A stretch of 64,000 nt of DNA. It comes from Pseudomonas sp. HR96 (GTDB taxonomy: Bacteria > Pseudomonadota > Gammaproteobacteria > Pseudomonadales > Pseudomonadaceae). The notes below the pieces were generated by a model, which saw only the letters and a list, made by a program, of their open reading frames with translations, had not been told where the DNA came from and did not search any database. The stretch is taken from assembly GCF_034059295.1 (NCBI RefSeq), contig NZ_CP139141.1, positions 4,447,001-4,511,000 of the forward strand. The letters run 5' to 3'. The translations under genes were made by a program, and so were the position numbers. Of this stretch, positions 27,780 to 41,153 are shown one piece after another (position 1 is the first letter of the stretch; each line of letters begins with the position of its first letter).

Positions 27780-28874
27780 TTATAGGACCGCTTTCGGGTA
27801 CGAACCCAGCACCTTGAGTGCCACGGCTTCTTGACTGATCTTCTCGAGCACGGCCTTGATCAGCGGATCGCGATGGTGGCCGACGAAGTCGATGAAGAAC
27901 ACATAGGTCCACTTGCCGCTGCGCGACGGACGGGTCTCGATCCGGGTCAGGTCGATGCCGTTTTCGTGGAAAGGCACCAGCAGTTCATGCAGGGCGCCTG
28001 GGCGGTTGCTCATGGAGACGATGATTGAGGTCTTGTCGTCGCCAGTCGGCGGCACTTCCTGGTTGCCGATGATGAGGAAACGCGTGGAGTTGTCCGGGCG
28101 GTCTTCGATCTTTTCCGCCAGGCGGGTCAGGTCATAGAGGCTGGCCGCCATGTCGCCGGCGATCGCCGCCGAGTTCCATTCGCCCTTGACCCGCTTGGCC
28201 GCCTCGGCGTTGCTCGATACGGCAATGCGCTCGACGTTCGGGTAGTGCGCGTCCAGCCACTTGCGGCACTGCGCCAGCGACTGGGCGTGGGAGTAGATGC
28301 GGCTGATGCTGTCGGTCTTGGTGTTTTCGCCGATCAGCAGATGGTGGTGGATGCGCAGCTCGACTTCACCGCAGATCACCATGTCGTGCTCAAGGAAACT
28401 GTCGAGGGTGTGGTTGACCGCACCCTCGGTCGAGTTCTCCACCGGCACAACGCCGAAATTGACCGCGCCGGCCACCACTTCGCGGAACACTTCGTCGATG
28501 GCGGCCATCGGCTTGGTGATCACCGCATGGCCGAAATGCTTCATCGAGGCCGCCTGGGTGAAGGTCCCCTCAGGGCCCAGGTAGGCCACATGCAGAGGGT
28601 TTTCCAGGGCCAGGCACGAGGACATGACTTCGCGGAACAAGCGCGCCATCTCTTCGTTGCTCAGCGGCCCCTTGTTGCGCTCCATCACCCGCTTGAGCAC
28701 TTGGGCTTCACGCTCGGGCCGGTAGAACACCGGCACCTCGCCTTCAGCCAGAGCGGCCATCTTCACCCGCGCCACTTCTTCGGCACAGCGCGCGCGGTCG
28801 CTAATCAGTTCGAGGATCTTCTCGTCGAGTGCGTCGATGCGCACCCGCAGTGCCTTGAGCTCGTGTTCGGACAT
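27780..28874 (-). CDS. pheA: Bifunctional chorismate mutase/prephenate dehydratase (P-protein)
   Basis: 364 residues. N-terminal chorismate mutase (AroQ) domain, residues ~1-90 (LRVRIDALDEKILELISDRA), then prephenate dehydratase (VAYLGPEGTFTQAA, VPVENSTEGAVNHTLD) with the Thr-Arg-Phe motif in NSTRFLIIGNQ, and a C-terminal ACT domain (RPGALHELLVPFHENGIDLTRIESRP-like ETRPSR). Makes phenylpyruvate; the ACT domain usually gives phenylalanine feedback. Start ATG overlaps the serC stop by one base (TGATG). Confidence 0.96.
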   Translation of the reverse strand: MSEHELKALRVRIDALDEKILELISDRARCAEEVARVKMAALAEGEVPVFYRPEREAQVLKRVMERNKGPLSNEEMARLFREVMSSCLALENPLHVAYLGPEGTFTQAASMKHFGHAVITKPMAAIDEVFREVVAGAVNFGVVPVENSTEGAVNHTLDSFLEHDMVICGEVELRIHHHLLIGENTKTDSISRIYSHAQSLAQCRKWLDAHYPNVERIAVSSNAEAAKRVKGEWNSAAIAGDMAASLYDLTRLAEKIEDRPDNSTRFLIIGNQEVPPTGDDKTSIIVSMSNRPGALHELLVPFHENGIDLTRIETRPSRSGKWTYVFFIDFVGHHRDPLIKAVLEKISQEAVALKVLGSYPKAVL

Positions 28875-29956
28875 CAGCCGTTTTCCTTTTCGAACTCCGC
28901 CATGTAGCTCACCAACGCTTCGATCGCGTCCTGGCCCAGAGCGTTATAGATGGAGGCGCGCATACCGCCCACCGAGCGATGGCCCTTGAGGTTGAGCAGG
29001 CCGCGCGCGTCGGCGCCGGCAAGGAAGGCCTTGTCCAGGCGTTCGTCGGCCAGGCGGAACGGCACGTTCATCCACGAGCGGGCACTCGGCTTGATCGGGT
29101 TGCTGTAGAACGCGCTGGCGTCGATGAAACTGTACAGGCGGTCCTTCTTGGCTCGGTTCCGTTGCTCCATGGCCGCGACGCCGCCCTGCTCCTTGAGCCA
29201 CTCGAAGACCAACCCCGAGAGGTACCAGGAATAGGTGGCCGGGGTGTTGTACATCGAGCCGTTGTCGGCGGCGACCTTGTAGTTGAGCATGGTCGGGCAA
29301 CTCGCGCGCGCACGGCCCAGCAGGTCTTCGCGGATGATCACCACCACCAGGCCGCTGGGGCCGATGTTCTTCTGCGCGCCAGCGTAGATCATGCCGAACT
29401 TCGACACATCGCACGGGCGCGAGAGGATGTCCGAGGACATGTCCACCACCAGCGGTGCGTCGGTTTGTGGAATCCAGTCGAACTCCAGGCCGCCGATGGT
29501 TTCGTTGGAGGCGTAGTGCACATAGGCGGCGCCTGGGGTCAGGCTCCACTCGCTCTGTGCCGGGATGTCGAGGTAGTCGAGCGGCTTGGCGCTGGCGGCA
29601 ATGTTGACGTTGCCGTAGCGGCGCGCCTCGTCGATGGCCTTCTTCGACCAGATGCCGGTCTCGATGTAGTCGGCGGTGCCGTTCTCGGGCAGCAGGTTGA
29701 GCGGGATCTCGGCAAACTGCTGGCTCGCGCCGCCCTGCAGGAACAGCACCTTGTAATTGGACGGGATGGACAGCAGATCGCGCAAGTCCTGCTCGGCCTT
29801 CTCGGCCACGGCGACGTAGTCGTCGCTGCGATGGCTCATTTCCATGATGGAAAGGCCTTTGCCATGCCAGTCCAGCAGCTCGGCCTGGGCGCGCTGCAAA
29901 ACGGCTTCGGGAAGCGCGGCAGGGCCGGCGCAGAAGTTAAAGGCTCGATTGCTCAC
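28874..29956 (-). CDS. serC: Phosphoserine aminotransferase
   Basis: 360-residue class V PLP aminotransferase forming 3-phosphoserine (and an intermediate in pyridoxal phosphate synthesis). Seen: MSNRAFNFCAGPAALPEAVL, the LFLQGGASQQFAEIP motif, the PLP lysine in IYAGAQKNIGPSGLVVVIIR, and GLLNLKGHRSVGGMRASIYNA. Full length. Separated from gyrA upstream by 143 bp that contain a REP doublet. Confidence 0.96.
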   Translation of the reverse strand: MSNRAFNFCAGPAALPEAVLQRAQAELLDWHGKGLSIMEMSHRSDDYVAVAEKAEQDLRDLLSIPSNYKVLFLQGGASQQFAEIPLNLLPENGTADYIETGIWSKKAIDEARRYGNVNIAASAKPLDYLDIPAQSEWSLTPGAAYVHYASNETIGGLEFDWIPQTDAPLVVDMSSDILSRPCDVSKFGMIYAGAQKNIGPSGLVVVIIREDLLGRARASCPTMLNYKVAADNGSMYNTPATYSWYLSGLVFEWLKEQGGVAAMEQRNRAKKDRLYSFIDASAFYSNPIKPSARSWMNVPFRLADERLDKAFLAGADARGLLNLKGHRSVGGMRASIYNALGQDAIEALVSYMAEFEKENG

Positions 29957-29998
29957 ATCAACTCTCGCTCTGCTTGAATGCTTTGACCGGTAGGATGG

Positions 29999-30082
29999 GC
30001 GGCGGCAGGTTCCCGAGCAAGCCTGGTCCTGCAGGATTCAGATGACCCGCAGGACCGAGCTCGCTCGGGAACCTGCCGCCGC
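29999..30082. repeat. REP doublet A (inverted pair) between gyrA and serC
   Basis: Arms 29999-30032 and 30049-30082 form a near-perfect 34-bp inverted repeat around a 16-nt spacer. The arm contains the core AGGACCGAGCTCGCTCGGGA (30051-30070), also found at 49316 and near 62547. This is the layout of a Pseudomonas REPIN (two inverted REP units). It is 17 bp beyond the gyrA stop and could act as a terminator or stabiliser of gyrA mRNA. Confidence 0.85.
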
Positions 30083-30099
30083 AGGTCCCACTGAAAAAT

Positions 30100-32736
30100 T
30101 TACTCCTGCGGCGCCTCTTCGTCGGCCGCCGCCTCATCAGCGTCGTCTGCCAGCGGCGCTTCGAAGCCTTCCTCGCCTTCGAGCAGTTCATCGCCCTCGA
30201 CTTCCGATGGTTCCTGCACGCGCTCAAGACCGACCAGGGTCTCGTCGCTGGCCAGTTTGATCAGCGTCACGCCCTGGGTGTTGCGGCCCAGGCTCGACAC
30301 TTCGCCGACACGGGTACGCACCAGCGTGCCCTGGTCGGAGATCAGCATAATCTCCTCGCCGTCAAGTACCTGCACGGCGCCGACCAGGCGGCCGTTACGC
30401 TCGTTGCTGACCATGGCGATCACGCCCTGCCCGCCGCGCTTGTACTCGGGGAATTCGGCGATGGCGGTGCGCTTGCCGTAGCCACGCGCCGAAGCGGTGA
30501 GGATCTGGCTGCCTTCTTCCGGGATGATCATGGAAATCAACTTCTGCCCTTCCGGCAGGCGCATGCCGCGCACGCCGCGGGCGGTACGGCCCATGGCGCG
30601 GACGTCGGATTCCTTGAAGCGGGTAACCTTGCCGCCGTCGGAGAACAGCATCACTTCGCGCTCGCCATCGGTGATGGCGGCCGAGATGAGGATGTCGCCT
30701 TCGTCCAGCTCCAGCGCGATCAAGCCGACGCTGCGCTGACGGCTGAAGGACTCCAGCGGGGTCTTCTTCACGGTGCCCTGGGCGGTGGCCATGAAGATGA
30801 AGTGCCCTTCGGTGTAATCCTCGACCGGCAGCATGGTGGTGATGAACTCGCCATCGTCCAATGGCAGCAGGTTGACCAGCGGACGACCGCGGGCAGCCCG
30901 CGAGGCTTCCGGGATTTCATAGGTCTTGAGCCAGTACACCTTGCCTTTGCTGGAGAACAGCAGCAGCGTGGTGTGGCTGTTGGCGACCAGCAGGTGCGAG
31001 ATGTAGTCCTCGTCCTTGACGCCCGAGGCCGACTTGCCCTTGCCGCCGCGACGCTGCGCCTGGTAGGCGGCCAGCGGTTGGGTCTTGGCGTAACCGGTGT
31101 GGGAAATGGTCACCACGCGGTCTTCTTCAGGAATCATGTCACCCAGGGTCAGGTCCAGGCGCGCATCGAGAATCTCGGTGCGGCGCACATCGCCGTATTC
31201 GGCGCGGATCAGTTCCAGTTCCTCGCGGATCACTTCCATCAGGCGCTCGGCGCTGTTGAGGATGCGGATCAGCTCGGCGATCTGGTTGAGGATCTCCTGG
31301 TACTCGGCCAGCAGCTTTTCGTGCTCCAGGCCGGTCAGGCGGTGCAGACGCAGGTCGAGGATGGCCTGGGCCTGTTCCGGCGACAGGAAATACTTGCCGT
31401 CGCGCAGGCCGTATTGCGGGTCGAGGTTTTCCGGGCGCGAAGACTCGGCGCCGGCGCGCTCGACCATGGCGGTAACGGCGCTGGATTCCCACGGCGTGCT
31501 GATCAGCGCTTCCTTGGCCTCGGACGGCGTCGGCGAGGCCTTGATGAGGGCGATGACCGGGTCGATGTTGGACAGCGCAACGGCCTGGCCTTCAAGGATG
31601 TGCCCACGCTCGCGGGCCTTGCGCAGTTCGAAGACGGTGCGCCGGGTCACCACTTCGCGGCGGTGACGGACGAACGCTTCGAGCAGGTCCTTGAGGTTGA
31701 GGATGCGCGGGCGGCCGTCGATCAGGGCGACGATGTTGATGCCGAACACCGCCTGCAGCTGGGTCTGGGCGTAGAGGTTGTTGAGGATCACCTCCGGCAC
31801 TTCGCCACGGCGCAGCTCGATGACAATGCGCATGCCGTCCTTGTCGGACTCGTCGCGAAGCTCCGAGATGCCTTCGAGCTTCTTCTCCTTGACCAGCTCG
31901 GCGATCTTCTCGATCAGCCGCGCCTTGTTCAGCTGGTACGGCAGCTCGGTGACCACGATCTGCTGGCGGCCACCGACCTTGTCGATGTCCTCGACGTGGG
32001 AGCGCGCGCGCATGTAGATGCGCCCGCGACCGGTGCGGTAGGCCTCGATGATGCCCGCGCGGCCGTTGATGATGGCGGCCGTTGGGAAGTCCGGGCCAGG
32101 GATGAACTGCATCAGCTCATCGATGGTCACGTCCGGGTTGTCGATCACTGCCAGGCAGCCATCGAGCACTTCACCGAGGTTGTGCGGCGGAATGTTGGTG
32201 GCCATGCCCACGGCGATACCGCTGGAACCGTTGACCAGCAGGTTGGGGATACGGGTCGGCATGACCGCCGGGATCAGCTCGGTGCCGTCGTAGTTGGGCA
32301 CCCAGTCGACCGTCTCTTTGTGCAGGTCGGCCAGCAACTCGTGGGCCAGCTTGGTCATGCGCACTTCGGTGTACCGCATGGCTGCGGCGTTGTCGCCGTC
32401 CACCGAACCGAAGTTGCCCTGGCCGTCCACCAGCAGGTAGCGCAGCGAGAAAGGCTGCGCCATGCGTACGATGGTGTCGTAGACGGCGGTGTCACCGTGC
32501 GGGTGATACTTACCGATCACGTCACCGACCACACGGGCCGATTTCTTGTAGGGTTTGTTCCAATCGTTCCCCAGTTCGCTCATTGCGAACAGGACGCGGC
32601 GATGCACGGGCTTCAAGCCATCACGCGCATCGGGCAGTGCGCGACCGACGATCACGCTCATCGCGTAGTCGAGGTAGGACTGTTTCAGCTCGTCTTCGAT
32701 ATTGACCGGTAGGATTTCTTTGGCCAGTTCGCCCAT
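30100..32736 (-). CDS. gyrA: DNA gyrase subunit A
   Basis: 878-residue type IIA topoisomerase subunit (A2B2 with GyrB), introducing negative supercoils. Seen: [20 protein letters not shown], quinolone-resistance region [10 protein letters not shown] with T83 and D87, the Pseudomonas wild type, catalytic Y122 in [10 protein letters not shown], and the GyrA-box [11 protein letters not shown] in the C-terminal beta-pinwheel domain. It ends with an acidic tail ([20 protein letters not shown]). Upstream, the usual mtnA neighbour is absent; instead the region leads to the aru operon (see finding on the junction). Confidence 0.97.
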   Translation of the reverse strand: MGELAKEILPVNIEDELKQSYLDYAMSVIVGRALPDARDGLKPVHRRVLFAMSELGNDWNKPYKKSARVVGDVIGKYHPHGDTAVYDTIVRMAQPFSLRYLLVDGQGNFGSVDGDNAAAMRYTEVRMTKLAHELLADLHKETVDWVPNYDGTELIPAVMPTRIPNLLVNGSSGIAVGMATNIPPHNLGEVLDGCLAVIDNPDVTIDELMQFIPGPDFPTAAIINGRAGIIEAYRTGRGRIYMRARSHVEDIDKVGGRQQIVVTELPYQLNKARLIEKIAELVKEKKLEGISELRDESDKDGMRIVIELRRGEVPEVILNNLYAQTQLQAVFGINIVALIDGRPRILNLKDLLEAFVRHRREVVTRRTVFELRKARERGHILEGQAVALSNIDPVIALIKASPTPSEAKEALISTPWESSAVTAMVERAGAESSRPENLDPQYGLRDGKYFLSPEQAQAILDLRLHRLTGLEHEKLLAEYQEILNQIAELIRILNSAERLMEVIREELELIRAEYGDVRRTEILDARLDLTLGDMIPEEDRVVTISHTGYAKTQPLAAYQAQRRGGKGKSASGVKDEDYISHLLVANSHTTLLLFSSKGKVYWLKTYEIPEASRAARGRPLVNLLPLDDGEFITTMLPVEDYTEGHFIFMATAQGTVKKTPLESFSRQRSVGLIALELDEGDILISAAITDGEREVMLFSDGGKVTRFKESDVRAMGRTARGVRGMRLPEGQKLISMIIPEEGSQILTASARGYGKRTAIAEFPEYKRGGQGVIAMVSNERNGRLVGAVQVLDGEEIMLISDQGTLVRTRVGEVSSLGRNTQGVTLIKLASDETLVGLERVQEPSEVEGDELLEGEEGFEAPLADDADEAAADEEAPQE

Positions 32737-33195
32737 GAGAAGCCTGATTCCTTTTTCTGGTGAAACTCCGCCACATCCTTACGAGACGAACAGAGCTCGC
32801 CGCTGCAGGGCCTGTGCCGGGCAGCGACTTACGACAAATCAACAAGTTATGCCATGGATCTGCGCAGTTGGGGCCACGCCTGAACGCGACCCTGGAAACC
32901 GCCGGATGTTAGCACAATCGCGTTCAGGGACCTATCCCCCCGAAGCCTGGCATTACCATTAATCGATCAATGATCGTGCTTTACAGGGGCTCTGAGGAGG
33001 TTTTGGGGGATTTGGGCAAGATGCACATGGCGATATGCTCAATATGGCCACCCCCGGCCACCGAGTCGATGCCCTCGCCAGCTGCGCCGGCTCCTACGCC
33101 AAATCGGGTGACCCCACAGGTGGCGTAGGAGCCGGCGAAGCGGGCGACCAGGCCGCGTGGGCGGCCGGCAGCCTTATTGAACCTCAAGCCGGGTG
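32737..33195. other. gyrA-aruE intergenic region, possible rearrangement junction, with inverted repeat
   Basis: 459 bp holding no gene I can support. It contains a perfect 17-bp inverted repeat CGCCGGCTCCTACGCCA (33085-33101) / TGGCGTAGGAGCCGGCG (33121-33137), a REP-like element of a different type from doublet A. The gyrA promoter must lie here upstream of the start codon at 32736. Confidence 0.7.
33085..33137. repeat. REP-like perfect inverted repeat
   Basis: Two 17-bp arms (33085-33101, 33121-33137) separated by 19 nt. The 3' end of the aruE gene is 60 bp away (33196), so it may also serve as a transcription terminator for the aru operon. No U tract was seen. Confidence 0.7.
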
Positions 33196-34188
33196 CTACC
33201 CAGCCGGCACGATCAGGATGCCAGCGCGCAAACCGTTAGCCACTTTGGGGTTGGGGAAGATGATCCGGGCGCCCTGCTCTTCGACGACCCAGCGGCTGCC
33301 GCCGGCGTCTTCGGCCAGGAGGTAGCCCGGCGCCAGTTCGCTGAAGTTCTCGATGTCCGCCGGCAGGTGCAAGGTGAAAGCGTCGGTGCGCTTGATCACC
33401 TCGCGCGAGACCTTGAACACCTGCATACCCTGCAGGTCTCCGCCGTCCTGGGTATCGCTGCCGTCGATCAACTGCGTGAGCAGAGTTTTCAGCCGACTGA
33501 CGTCGACCTGTTGGTTGTGCCCGAACGGCCGCGCCTTGCCCAGCTCGAGGGTGAAGGCCTCGGCGCCGAGGGTTTCGTAGGTGTAGGCGCTGAAGGTGAT
33601 CGACGAGCGATTCTGCAGCAGGATCGCCGCCATGCCGCCACGCGCCAGGCGGGCCATCTCGCGGGTGGAATGGGCGCGCCCCTCCTGCCACGGGTACAGG
33701 GCGAACTGCTCGATCTTCGAGCCGCGGATCGCCGTGTGCAGGTCGTAGTGCAACCGAGTGCGCCCGGTGGCCTGGAAAAAATTGGCCGCCAGGCGCTCCA
33801 GCTCGGCGGCGCGCAGGGCTTCCGAACCGCTGGATTGCAGGTGCCGACCATTGAACAGACGGTTGACGTCCTGCTGCAGATAGCGCTCGCCGCGTCGAAT
33901 GGCCTCGGGGTTGCCGAGCAGGAACAACACGCGGGCCGCTGGCACCAGTTCGCCACGGGCAATGGCGTGAATCAGCTCGTCGAGCAGCTCGATGGGCGCG
34001 GTCTCGTTGCCGTGGATGCCGGCCGACAGCAGCAGGTCCAGGCCATTGTCACGGGCCGCCGGCGGGCTGACCTCCAGCGCGCCTTCGCCCAGCCAGCGCA
34101 TGCGTACGCCCGCCACCGTCAACTGTATCTGCTGGGCCGGCTCGCGGCGGGCCAGGGTCAGTTCCAGCAATTTGCCGAGGGCGAGCAT
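33196..34188 (-). CDS. astE: Succinylglutamate desuccinylase (AruE/AstE)
   Basis: 330-residue zinc-dependent M14-family hydrolase that releases succinate from N-succinylglutamate, last step of the arginine succinyltransferase pathway. Seen: zinc ligands in [18 protein letters not shown] (H-x2-E) and [12 protein letters not shown], and [12 protein letters not shown] with the catalytic Glu. The ATG at 34188 ([14 protein letters not shown]) is used; upstream codons belong to another frame of the 95-aa gene. Last gene of the aru operon, 19 bp after that gene. Confidence 0.93.
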   Translation of the reverse strand: MLALGKLLELTLARREPAQQIQLTVAGVRMRWLGEGALEVSPPAARDNGLDLLLSAGIHGNETAPIELLDELIHAIARGELVPAARVLFLLGNPEAIRRGERYLQQDVNRLFNGRHLQSSGSEALRAAELERLAANFFQATGRTRLHYDLHTAIRGSKIEQFALYPWQEGRAHSTREMARLARGGMAAILLQNRSSITFSAYTYETLGAEAFTLELGKARPFGHNQQVDVSRLKTLLTQLIDGSDTQDGGDLQGMQVFKVSREVIKRTDAFTLHLPADIENFSELAPGYLLAEDAGGSRWVVEEQGARIIFPNPKVANGLRAGILIVPAG

Positions 34189-34207
34189 AGGCGGGTTTCC
34201 TTGGGGC

Positions 34208-34495
34208 TTAGTGGTTGCAGTCGGGACCGTGGACGTGACCGTCCTCGTCGTCGCCGGCTTCGGCCGGTTCCATTTCCAGCTGCAGGCTGACCAGGTTGGT
34301 GGCCAGCGGGCGCAGCAGCAGGTTGGCGTATTCGGCGTCACCTTCCTCGACGTCCACGCCGATCAGCAATTGCCCACGCCCATCGTGCTGAATCCACAGC
34401 TCCTTGCCTTGCCACATCACCGCCACGCGGGTGCAGGAGGTTTCCAGCTGAGTGCCATCGGTGTCTTCGAGTATCAGCTGCAAGGTGTCGGACAT
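34208..34495 (-). CDS. Conserved 95-aa protein of the aru operon, acidic with His-rich tail
   Basis: Short acidic protein: [20 protein letters not shown], then [27 protein letters not shown] and a tail [18 protein letters not shown] with three histidines and one cysteine, suggesting metal binding. Lies between aruB (21 bp upstream) and aruE (19 bp downstream), read in the same direction. I recall it as a conserved neighbour of astE in pseudomonads, sometimes given an unsupported 'topoisomerase II' label. It may deliver metal to, or modulate, the zinc enzyme AruE; that is inference. Confidence 0.8.
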   Translation of the reverse strand: MSDTLQLILEDTDGTQLETSCTRVAVMWQGKELWIQHDGRGQLLIGVDVEEGDAEYANLLLRPLATNLVSLQLEMEPAEAGDDEDGHVHGPDCNH

Positions 34496-34516
34496 GATCG
34501 TGTTCTCTAGGCAAAA

Positions 34517-35860
34517 TTACAGTTGGAAGGGGTAAACCGAGCCCAGTTTAAGGATTTGTGTCAGCTCGTCCAAGGCCGCTCGGCATTCGTCGAGCAATTG
34601 CGGGTCGGCCAGGTCGCTTTCCACCAGACGGTCACGGTAATGCTGGTCGACCCACTCGGTCAGTTCGTCATACAGCGCCGGGGTGAGGATCACGCCGGGG
34701 TTGACCGCCGCCAGCTCCCGCTCGTTGAGCGCCACGCGCAGGCGCAGGCAGGCAGGGCCGCCGCCGTTCTGCATGCTCTGCTTGAGGTCGAACACCTTCA
34801 CTTCGCGCACCGCCCCGCCCTGGGCGGTGAGGCCTTGCAGGTATTGCCAGACCCGCGGGTTGGCGCGGCATTCTTCCGGCACGATCAGCAGCATCGAGCC
34901 GTCGGCACGGCTGAGCAACTGGCTGTTGAACAGGTAGGAGCGCACCGCATCCTCTACCGAAACCTGCGCGCGGGGCACGCAGATGGCCTGGAACTGGCCA
35001 CCGCGGGCGGCCAGCTTGCGGCGCAGCTCTTCGAGCAGCGCATCGGTGGCCAGGAAGGCGTCTTCATGGTGGAACAACACTTCACCATTGCCCACGGCGA
35101 TCACGTCGTTGTGGAACACCCCCTGGTCGATCACTGCCGGGTTCTGCTGGGCGAACACCACACCCTCGGCGCTCAGGCCGTGCAGCCGGGCAACCGCCTG
35201 GGAGGCTTCGAGGGTCTGCCGGGCCGGGTATTTCTGCGGCGCCGGATAACGGTTGTCGAAGGCGCTGCGACCGTAGACGAAAAACTCCACCCCGGCCTCG
35301 CCGTAGCCGCGGCAGAAACGCGTGTGGTTGGCCGCCCCTTCATCGCCGAACTGCGCCACCGCCGGCAAGGCAGCGTGGTGGGCGAAGTGTTGCGCATCGG
35401 CGAACATGGCCGCCAGCACTCGACTGGTGGTGGGGTGTTCGATGCTGCGGTGAAATTTGCAGTTGAGGTTGGCGGCGGTGAAATGCACGCGGCCATCGGC
35501 CGTGTCGGCGCTGGGGCTGACCGTGGCGGCGTTGGCCACCCACATGCTCGAGGCCGAGCAACTGGCCACCAGCAATGGCATGGCCTCCTGGGCGGCGCGG
35601 TAGATGACCTGATCGTCCGTGCCACTGAAGCCCAGGCTGCGCAGGGCCTGCACATCCGGGCGTTCCTGCGGGGCAAGCACGCCCTGGACGAAGCCCAGCT
35701 CCATCAGCGCCTTCATCTTGGCCAGGCCTTGCAGGGCCGCCTCGCGCGGGTTGGAACCCTGCTGGCTGTTATTCTGCGAGGCGACGTTGCCGTAGGACAG
35801 GCCACCGTAGTTGTGGGTCGGCCCAACCAGACCATCAAAATTCACTTCATAGGCTTTCAT
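34517..35860 (-). CDS. astB: N-succinylarginine dihydrolase (AruB/AstB)
   Basis: 447-residue enzyme hydrolysing N-succinylarginine to N-succinylornithine, CO2 and two NH3 (amidinotransferase/pentein fold). Seen: [20 protein letters not shown] at the start, [19 protein letters not shown], the [20 protein letters not shown] segment with catalytic His, and C-terminal [12 protein letters not shown] with the nucleophilic Cys. All active-site blocks are present. The gene begins 34 bp after astD. Confidence 0.96.
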   Translation of the reverse strand: MKAYEVNFDGLVGPTHNYGGLSYGNVASQNNSQQGSNPREAALQGLAKMKALMELGFVQGVLAPQERPDVQALRSLGFSGTDDQVIYRAAQEAMPLLVASCSASSMWVANAATVSPSADTADGRVHFTAANLNCKFHRSIEHPTTSRVLAAMFADAQHFAHHAALPAVAQFGDEGAANHTRFCRGYGEAGVEFFVYGRSAFDNRYPAPQKYPARQTLEASQAVARLHGLSAEGVVFAQQNPAVIDQGVFHNDVIAVGNGEVLFHHEDAFLATDALLEELRRKLAARGGQFQAICVPRAQVSVEDAVRSYLFNSQLLSRADGSMLLIVPEECRANPRVWQYLQGLTAQGGAVREVKVFDLKQSMQNGGGPACLRLRVALNERELAAVNPGVILTPALYDELTEWVDQHYRDRLVESDLADPQLLDECRAALDELTQILKLGSVYPFQL

Positions 35861-35894
35861 CGGCCAGGCTCCGTCGTTCTTGTAGGTCGGGCAA

Positions 35895-38389
<2,495 letters not shown>

Positions 38390-38471
38390 GCTTTCTCCTC
38401 GAGCGAACCGCGCACCTGAGCGCCATTCGCAGAAACCGGCCGGGGGCCTGCTGGGTACAAACCAACGCGCC

Positions 38472-39512
38472 TCAAACGGCGACCAGGCGCACACTGGCGC
38501 CCTCGCCCACACCCAGCGCTTCGGCAGCGGCCAGGCTCAGGAGCACCGGCTTGCCGGGCACCCAGTCGAGCTCCAGCAGCACCGCGCGGTAATCCTGCAA
38601 CTGCCCGTTGGCCACCAGGTACTGCCGGCCCGAGCCGTTGCTGCGCTCGTCGCCGGAGCCGCCACCGGCCTCCAGGCGCACTGGCACCACGCGACTCTGG
38701 GCGATCGAGCGGATGCTCGAAACCCGCGCGTGCAGGGTCGGGCCGCCGTCGAAGATGTCGATATAGTGATCGGTCTCGAAGCCCTCGCGCATGAGGATGT
38801 CGAAGGTGATCTGCGCGCGCGGATGCACCTGGCCCATGGCTTCCTGGGCGGCGTCGGGCAGCAGCGGCACGTAGATCGGGTAGTGCGGCATCAGCTCGGC
38901 GAGAAAGGTGCGGCTCTTGAGCCCGCACAGACGCTCGGCGGCGGCGTAGTTGATATCGAAGAAGTTGCGCCCGATGGCGTCCCAGAACGGCGAATCGCCC
39001 TGTTCGTCGCTGTAGCCGACGATCTCGGTGACCACCGAATCGGCGAAGCGCTCCGGGTGGTTGGCGACGAACAGCAGGCGGCCGCGGGAGTTGAGCTCTG
39101 ACCAGGGGCTGCCGACCAGCTCTGGCACCACATAGAAGCTGGTGAGCAGGCTGTTGCCGGTCAGGTCATGGCACTGCGAAAGCACGTGGATCTTGTTGTG
39201 GATCTTCAGCTCGCGCGAGGCGTGCACGAAGGTCTCGTTGCGAAAACTGTAGAACGGCTCGGAGTAGCCGGCCGAGGCGACGATCGCCGAGCAGCCGACC
39301 AGGCGATTGCTTTGCGGGTCTTCGAGCACGAAAAAATAACTCTCTTCGCCGTTGAAACTGACCTCGGCGGCAAAGGAGTCCATGGACGCGGCGATCTTGT
39401 CGCGCAGGCGGTCGGCGTCGTCCGGCAGCGAGGTGACACCAATCGGGCTGTCGGCAGCCAGACGCTGGACCTCATCCAGGTCAGCCATTTGCGCAGGGCG
39501 CATCACCAGCAT
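38472..39512 (-). CDS. aruF: Arginine/ornithine N-succinyltransferase alpha subunit (AruF)
   Basis: 346-residue AstA-family protein, first step of the arginine succinyltransferase pathway with AruG. Seen: MLVMRPAQMADLDEVQRLAAD, YFFVLEDPQSNRLVGCSAIVASAGYSEPF, NSLLTSFYVVPELVGSPW and FDGGPTLHARVSSIRSIAQSR, the alpha-subunit signature. The ATG at 39512 is used; an in-frame ATG three codons on (39503) is possible. It lies 94 bp after aruC, beyond two tandem hairpins. Confidence 0.94.
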   Translation of the reverse strand: MLVMRPAQMADLDEVQRLAADSPIGVTSLPDDADRLRDKIAASMDSFAAEVSFNGEESYFFVLEDPQSNRLVGCSAIVASAGYSEPFYSFRNETFVHASRELKIHNKIHVLSQCHDLTGNSLLTSFYVVPELVGSPWSELNSRGRLLFVANHPERFADSVVTEIVGYSDEQGDSPFWDAIGRNFFDINYAAAERLCGLKSRTFLAELMPHYPIYVPLLPDAAQEAMGQVHPRAQITFDILMREGFETDHYIDIFDGGPTLHARVSSIRSIAQSRVVPVRLEAGGGSGDERSNGSGRQYLVANGQLQDYRAVLLELDWVPGKPVLLSLAAAEALGVGEGASVRLVAV

Positions 39513-39542
39513 GGTGTCACTCCTTTGAATCCATAAAAAAAC

Positions 39543-39589
39543 GGAGCTTGAAACCGCTCCTGAAAAAGACGGGCGCCCATGCGCCCGTC
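39543..39589 (-). terminator. Two tandem hairpins between aruC and aruF
   Basis: Reading the minus strand after the aruC stop: stem GACGGGCGC / GCGCCCGTC (39589-39581 and 39576-39568) with a TTTTTCA run, then GGAGC / GCTCC (39560-39556, 39547-39543) followed by GTTTTTTT. Either may act as an intrinsic terminator. If partial, transcription of aruF-G-D-B-E is reduced relative to aruC, or aruF needs its own promoter. Confidence 0.75.
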
Positions 39590-39606
39590 GCTGCAGCCGC
39601 CAGCGA

Positions 39607-41153
<1,547 letters not shown>

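Noticed and set aside
30100..32736. Quinolone-resistance mutation in gyrA
   Set aside because: T83 and D87 are present; Thr at 83 is the wild type in Pseudomonas.
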